64,000 bases of DNA, from the NCBI GenBank assembly GCA_021292105.1, contig CM037870.1:12805234-12869233 (forward strand), written 5' to 3'. Source of the DNA: Anadara kagoshimensis. Its lineage: Eukaryota > Mollusca > Bivalvia > Arcoida > Arcidae. The notes beneath the pieces were generated by a model. The model did no database searches and was not told the DNA's origin. It saw only the letters and a list, made by a program, of their open reading frames with translations. Of this stretch, positions 60,030-64,000 are shown one piece after another. Within the stretch, counting starts at the first letter, position 1, and every line of letters starts with the position of its first letter. The translations under genes and the position numbers were made by a program.

Positions 60030-62530
60030 GCAACCAAGTCAAGAAAAATTATTGGAATCATTGGAATCATTCCATGTTAATAATATCAACAAAACAAGTG
60101 TCATAAATAAAAATGGAAATAAATTTAATGTTTGTTTTTTATTTCTTGATTACTGTAAACATCATAAAACAGATAAACAGACTACTAGTATTTGCTTCTT
60201 CCCCTCTTAAACTGTCGGCGTAGGGATTTATTAGAATTTGTGAACTTGCAAATGTAATGTAAAATTTGTCAAAAAATGGCTAACCTTAGAACGATACAAA
60301 ATAAGAAACTCTGTTGAATGTATCATAGATTGTCATAGTTTTGGGTGCAAAAAAAATTTTTTGAGTATATAAAAACAGATACAAACTATTTTTTATATTT
60401 CCGGTTACAGTTTAATATCGTATTCCATAGTGAAACACGACTCGCACGCTAAAACTCATAACTTCATAACTTTTCTTCCCATTTCTTACAAAGTGCATGC
60501 CCAGAAACAATAATATACGAAAGACGTTTTTAATAGGTAAAATTCCGTATATAATACATCAAATTACATATTATACCAGTTTTAAATATACAGCACTAGA
60601 CGACCGTTTCGGAATATAACTCCCCATCAACAGCGCTTGGACCAAAATTATGAAACCAAAATTATTTTGAAGATGTTGAAAAGCCACCCAAAGGACCAAA
60701 ATATATTTTACTAAATTAAGCTAAGGAAATACTTTGCATGAGGGAGTATACCTCAGTCTATGAGAAATTTCAAACTTCAACCTGCAGGAAACTTAGACAA
60801 TTATAGTATATTTCTGACAATAATACGAAATTATTGCCGACTGAGTTTGTGATATTCTCGGGGTACCAGTCACCAGCAGTGATATCGGCTCGGGGGTTTA
60901 AATTACATATTATACCAGTTCTATACGCAAAAAATGTTCAAGTTTTAAAGGCGAAACAAACGCCGCCATCAATCCGGAATCTTGGATGGGATTGGTCAAT
61001 TTTTCGCCTAATTTCAACTAGAAATTGTGCTAGTACAGCTTCCTAACTGTGTTATATATTTAGTTTGGACACACAGAATGATATTTACGACTTAAATAAA
61101 CTAGGTTTAGGCAATTATTAACTTCTTCTTGTCAGATTTTTCAAGACTTGTGCTAAATTTAAGGACCTACTTTCAGTATCCATATTTAATTTGTCCATAT
61201 GTCACTTCGAACTTCCGCTTTCCATTATTGATTTACATTTACTAACAAACTGTTACTCTGTCAAAAAATATTAAATGTGTTTAAATTTTATATCTAATAT
61301 ATCCGCGTGTGATTCCCATTTCAGTGCTGTCTCATGTTTTATTATAACGGAGACAGAAAAATTGTCCTTTTCTACATGTAGATCTAACTATGGCACCGTT
61401 TTGCTATTATTGTTATAAACTTTAGCCAATTATTTGTAGCCTATTTAAGGTGAAATCTCACTTCTTTTTAGAATTTGTATGAAATTCTTCTGTGTGTGTA
61501 TTCCTGAAGATTCACGTAGGCCTAGCTACCCGTATCAATAGTGACATATTTGGTAAAAAAACCTTATGTCATTGCAGGCCAAATCACACACACACCATAA
61601 TAAAATATTTGGCAATGTGCAGCGGATCTAGAAAAGCACAAACTTTACTATATCATTGTTGAAAGGACTAGGTTCACGAAGGGGCATATTTGGCCTAATC
61701 TCGGATTTGGCCCGAATTCACTCTTATGATTTTATAAGTAGTATAGAAACACAAAACGTATTTTATTCAGATAATTTTCCTCGTTGGTTACCATGGCAAC
61801 CGATCAAAAACAGACCCCTTGTTTCAGGTAAAATCTGAACTTGGTGCTTTTGAAACAATGACATTTGCATACATATCATTGTTATATTTATAAAAATCGT
61901 TTTGAAACAATCCAAAATTGCATGAATAGGATTAAACTTATTACTCAATCAAAAAAATACATAATTTGATAAAATAATATTTTTATTTGTTGTCATGGCA
62001 ACCAAAATACTAGTTTCAGTACTATGAAACATCTTTGTTTTATTTTTCCAATGCCTTAACACACACATAGTTTTATATCAATTTAGAGGACATGTTCTCA
62101 AAAAATCATTATTACAGAATTCTATGACAATGCGATTTTCTTTAAAAACAAAATACAACATTTTAGGTAAAAAATAATACGTATCCATAGCAACGATGCG
62201 GGTGCAATATATTATGACCATGTTAATAATGAAGTTTGACTTTTCGTTTTATTGGCATAGTGTGAGGTTTAAACAATATAACCAAGCATGCATATTCTTT
62301 TTAACATTTTTTTTTTCTTTTGATGAAAAGGTCTTTTTAAATAAAACACTAGTTGCTATAGTAATAGCCACTAACCAATTTAAAACAAAAGGTCAATTTC
62401 GTCTGTCGGTTCGCGGATCACATTTATCCGGATACGCTGGTGTCTTACTTCATCCAGGTACTGATCGACATGGTGTAAATGAAAAACTGACTGTACATAA
62501 ATACTGATATAATTATCCTATTTAAACTGC
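60030..62530. other. Gene-free stretch after gene E
   Basis: Duplicated flank up to about 61,660. The 60,590-60,740 segment repeats a module seen at 19,620-19,760. After 61,660 there are three CCATGGCAACC-like motifs (61,787, 61,995 and a weaker one at 62,185) in otherwise unremarkable DNA. Confidence 0.55.
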
Positions 62531-62564
62531 AGAATGTTCAATGTCCATAACGATTTAAACACAA

Positions 62565-62850
62565 CGGTAGCTCATTCTATGTGGGAGGTCGCGACCGGTA
62601 ATGACAAAAACTTTGAAGTATTTAGAGACCGTAATTTCGACAAACACTGGCATTTAAAAATGCAAGCCACCACAGGGACCTTAACACCGATGCCTCGTGT
62701 CACTGTAGGCTTGACACGCCAAAGAACCATCACCCCTGTACACTGCCCTGAGCACATGTCAAATGTCATTTCACTTATACCTAGTGACGTATCGATATAA
62801 GTGAATTAATCTTGACTGCGACGTTAAACCCACATTCAATCAATCCAAGA
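62565..62850 (+). mobile_element. SINE with damaged tRNA head
   Basis: Begins ACGGTAGCTCATTCTATGTG, then the family body (CAAAGAACCATCACCCCTGT, GCACATGTCAAATG) and the 3' end GACTGCGACGTTAAACCC. The B-box region is degraded. Confidence 0.7.
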
Positions 62851-64000
62851 AATAGTAAACTTGGCAATAACGATAATATTTCATATGCAGTAGCAGCGGC
62901 ATATGGATCCTTTGGCTCATCAAGTTTGACCCTGTCACTTGACCTTCAATTTAAATATTTATTAAGAATGCTCGATTATGAAGTACAGGGTGTACTTGCT
63001 TCATATAAGACGTTTGCTTTTAGACTTTTTCAAAAAAAAAAAAAATTACAAAAATACGATATTTTGGCAGAGTGTTTATAAACAGGGGCAAATCTATTCA
63101 AACCGTGTTATTGTATGCGTATATTGACGCCTGAATGCGTTCATTTATCAAGTATGATCCCTATTTGCATTGTATAGACTCCCCCATATTTTCAAAAACT
63201 CTACTGACACGGGTTAATAAATTAGCAGTGAACTATCGGCCTTCATTCAATCACAAATGCTGATGTGGGTGATGCTCCTGCTGCTGCTGCTGATGATGAT
63301 GATGATGAGAGAGATGGTCAAAATGTTGATATTGAGACAATTTTAGCTCCATCACATTCTTAAAGTAGTGGGGACACCAGCAACAATGCGGGATAAAAAC
63401 TAGCGTCAACTAACTTACCGTAAATCCGGGGTCGCGAGTTTTGTATTTACATAGGTATATATTCCGCGCATCACTAGTGTTGGTCGAGTTTTTAAAAATG
63501 TTTCCAATATCTACACACTATACATATGTCGCAAAATTACTTGTGACATTAACGCATCAAGAAGGTACTTGTACAAATATGTGACATGATCTGTAAGGGT
63601 ACAACACTCGTCGGTGAGACACTTTTACCGAACGCTGCATTAACATTATTTTAAATGCCTTAACCGAGGGAAGTATATTTCATATTTGACTACTTATCCT
63701 ATAAAATTAATGGAAATTTGAAAAGTAGGTATTTAATTCCCTTCCGGGGTTGGTTAAAAATACCCTTTTTTCTAATAGTTTGATATTTAAAGGTACCCTC
63801 GCATAGTGAATATTTTCCCAACCTTGCCAATTACGAGCTTTAGCTTCCGATGTGAAAGAGTATATTTTAGTGTTATATAACAAAACCTAACTAGGAATAT
63901 ATAACCAAAATTTTTCATATGCGTCTGTGTCTTAGGAAATGTTGAATTATATATTTAAGTACATTTTGTCTAATTTACCAGCCGCGTGACTAAAACATTG
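62850..64000. other. Gene-free stretch to the window end
   Basis: A partial MITE end like 34,413 at about 62,925-62,965, and CTG and GAT triplet runs at 63,270-63,308. Nothing else to report. Confidence 0.55.

Larger units (their letters stand above)
47275..61660 (+). repeat. Segmental duplication block 2 (pseudogene D to past gene E)
   Basis: Collinear partner of 30,170-44,230. Block-specific insertions are in introns: about 1.2 kb in D intron 5 (48,895-50,180), about 1.2 kb in E intron 1 (54,000-55,290), about 1.1 kb in E intron 3 (57,115-58,255) and a segment at 60,240-60,940. Confidence 0.88.

Noticed and set aside
61787..62195. GTTACCATGGCAACC motif that fits an RFX X-box
   Set aside because: Similar motifs occur inside repeats elsewhere in the window (31,300; 33,560), so chance or transposon origin is more likely than a promoter element.

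Overview
The window is animal genomic DNA: A+T-rich, intron-bearing and crowded with transposons. It is not bacterial. Short protein-coding exons are separated by kilobase introns full of tRNA-derived SINEs, small inverted-repeat elements, microsatellites and foldback elements. The repeat mix and a Ngaro/DIRS-type retrotransposon suggest a marine invertebrate, with a bivalve mollusc as my best guess. That is inference, since no single-copy marker gene is present.

Region 1 (1-11,600) is mobile DNA. A Ngaro-like tyrosine-recombinase retrotransposon (Gag, reverse transcriptase-RNase H, tyrosine recombinase, SGNH hydrolase; 1,744-6,320) lies inside a 7.6 kb unit. That unit is bounded by inverted repeats (930-8,565) and flanked by a near-perfect 8-bp direct repeat. 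The recombinase and hydrolase are each split across two reading frames.

Region 2 (11,600-60,200) is a tandem cluster of one six-exon gene family, all on the + strand. The copies are A (11.7-18.9 kb), B (21.2-34.9 kb), C (37.0-43.1 kb), a truncated pseudogene D (exons 4-6 only, 47.5-50.4 kb) and E (52.4-60.0 kb). I rebuilt every exon from splice sites. Exon lengths 125/101/240 and intron phases 0,2,1,1,2 are identical in all four full copies. The products (about 224-229 residues in B, C and E) are predicted secreted proteins with a signal peptide, six shared cysteines, one conserved N-x-T sequon and a basic C-terminus ending KHYRY. The exon 4-5 region resembles the C-terminal part of lipocalins, but the GxW motif is not visible, so this family assignment is tentative. 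Copy A appears to have lost its ATG (ATA at the homologous position). C and E share a GC-AG intron 3.

B's 3' half plus C (about 30.2-44.2 kb) was duplicated to give D plus E (about 47.3-61.7 kb). Comparing the two blocks gives clean empty sites for several transposons: a 2.5 kb TTAA foldback in B, and a 753-bp element with a CTATG target duplication and a 351-bp TA element in C.

Region 3 (60.2-64 kb) holds no gene I can support, only duplicated flank, a SINE and simple repeats.
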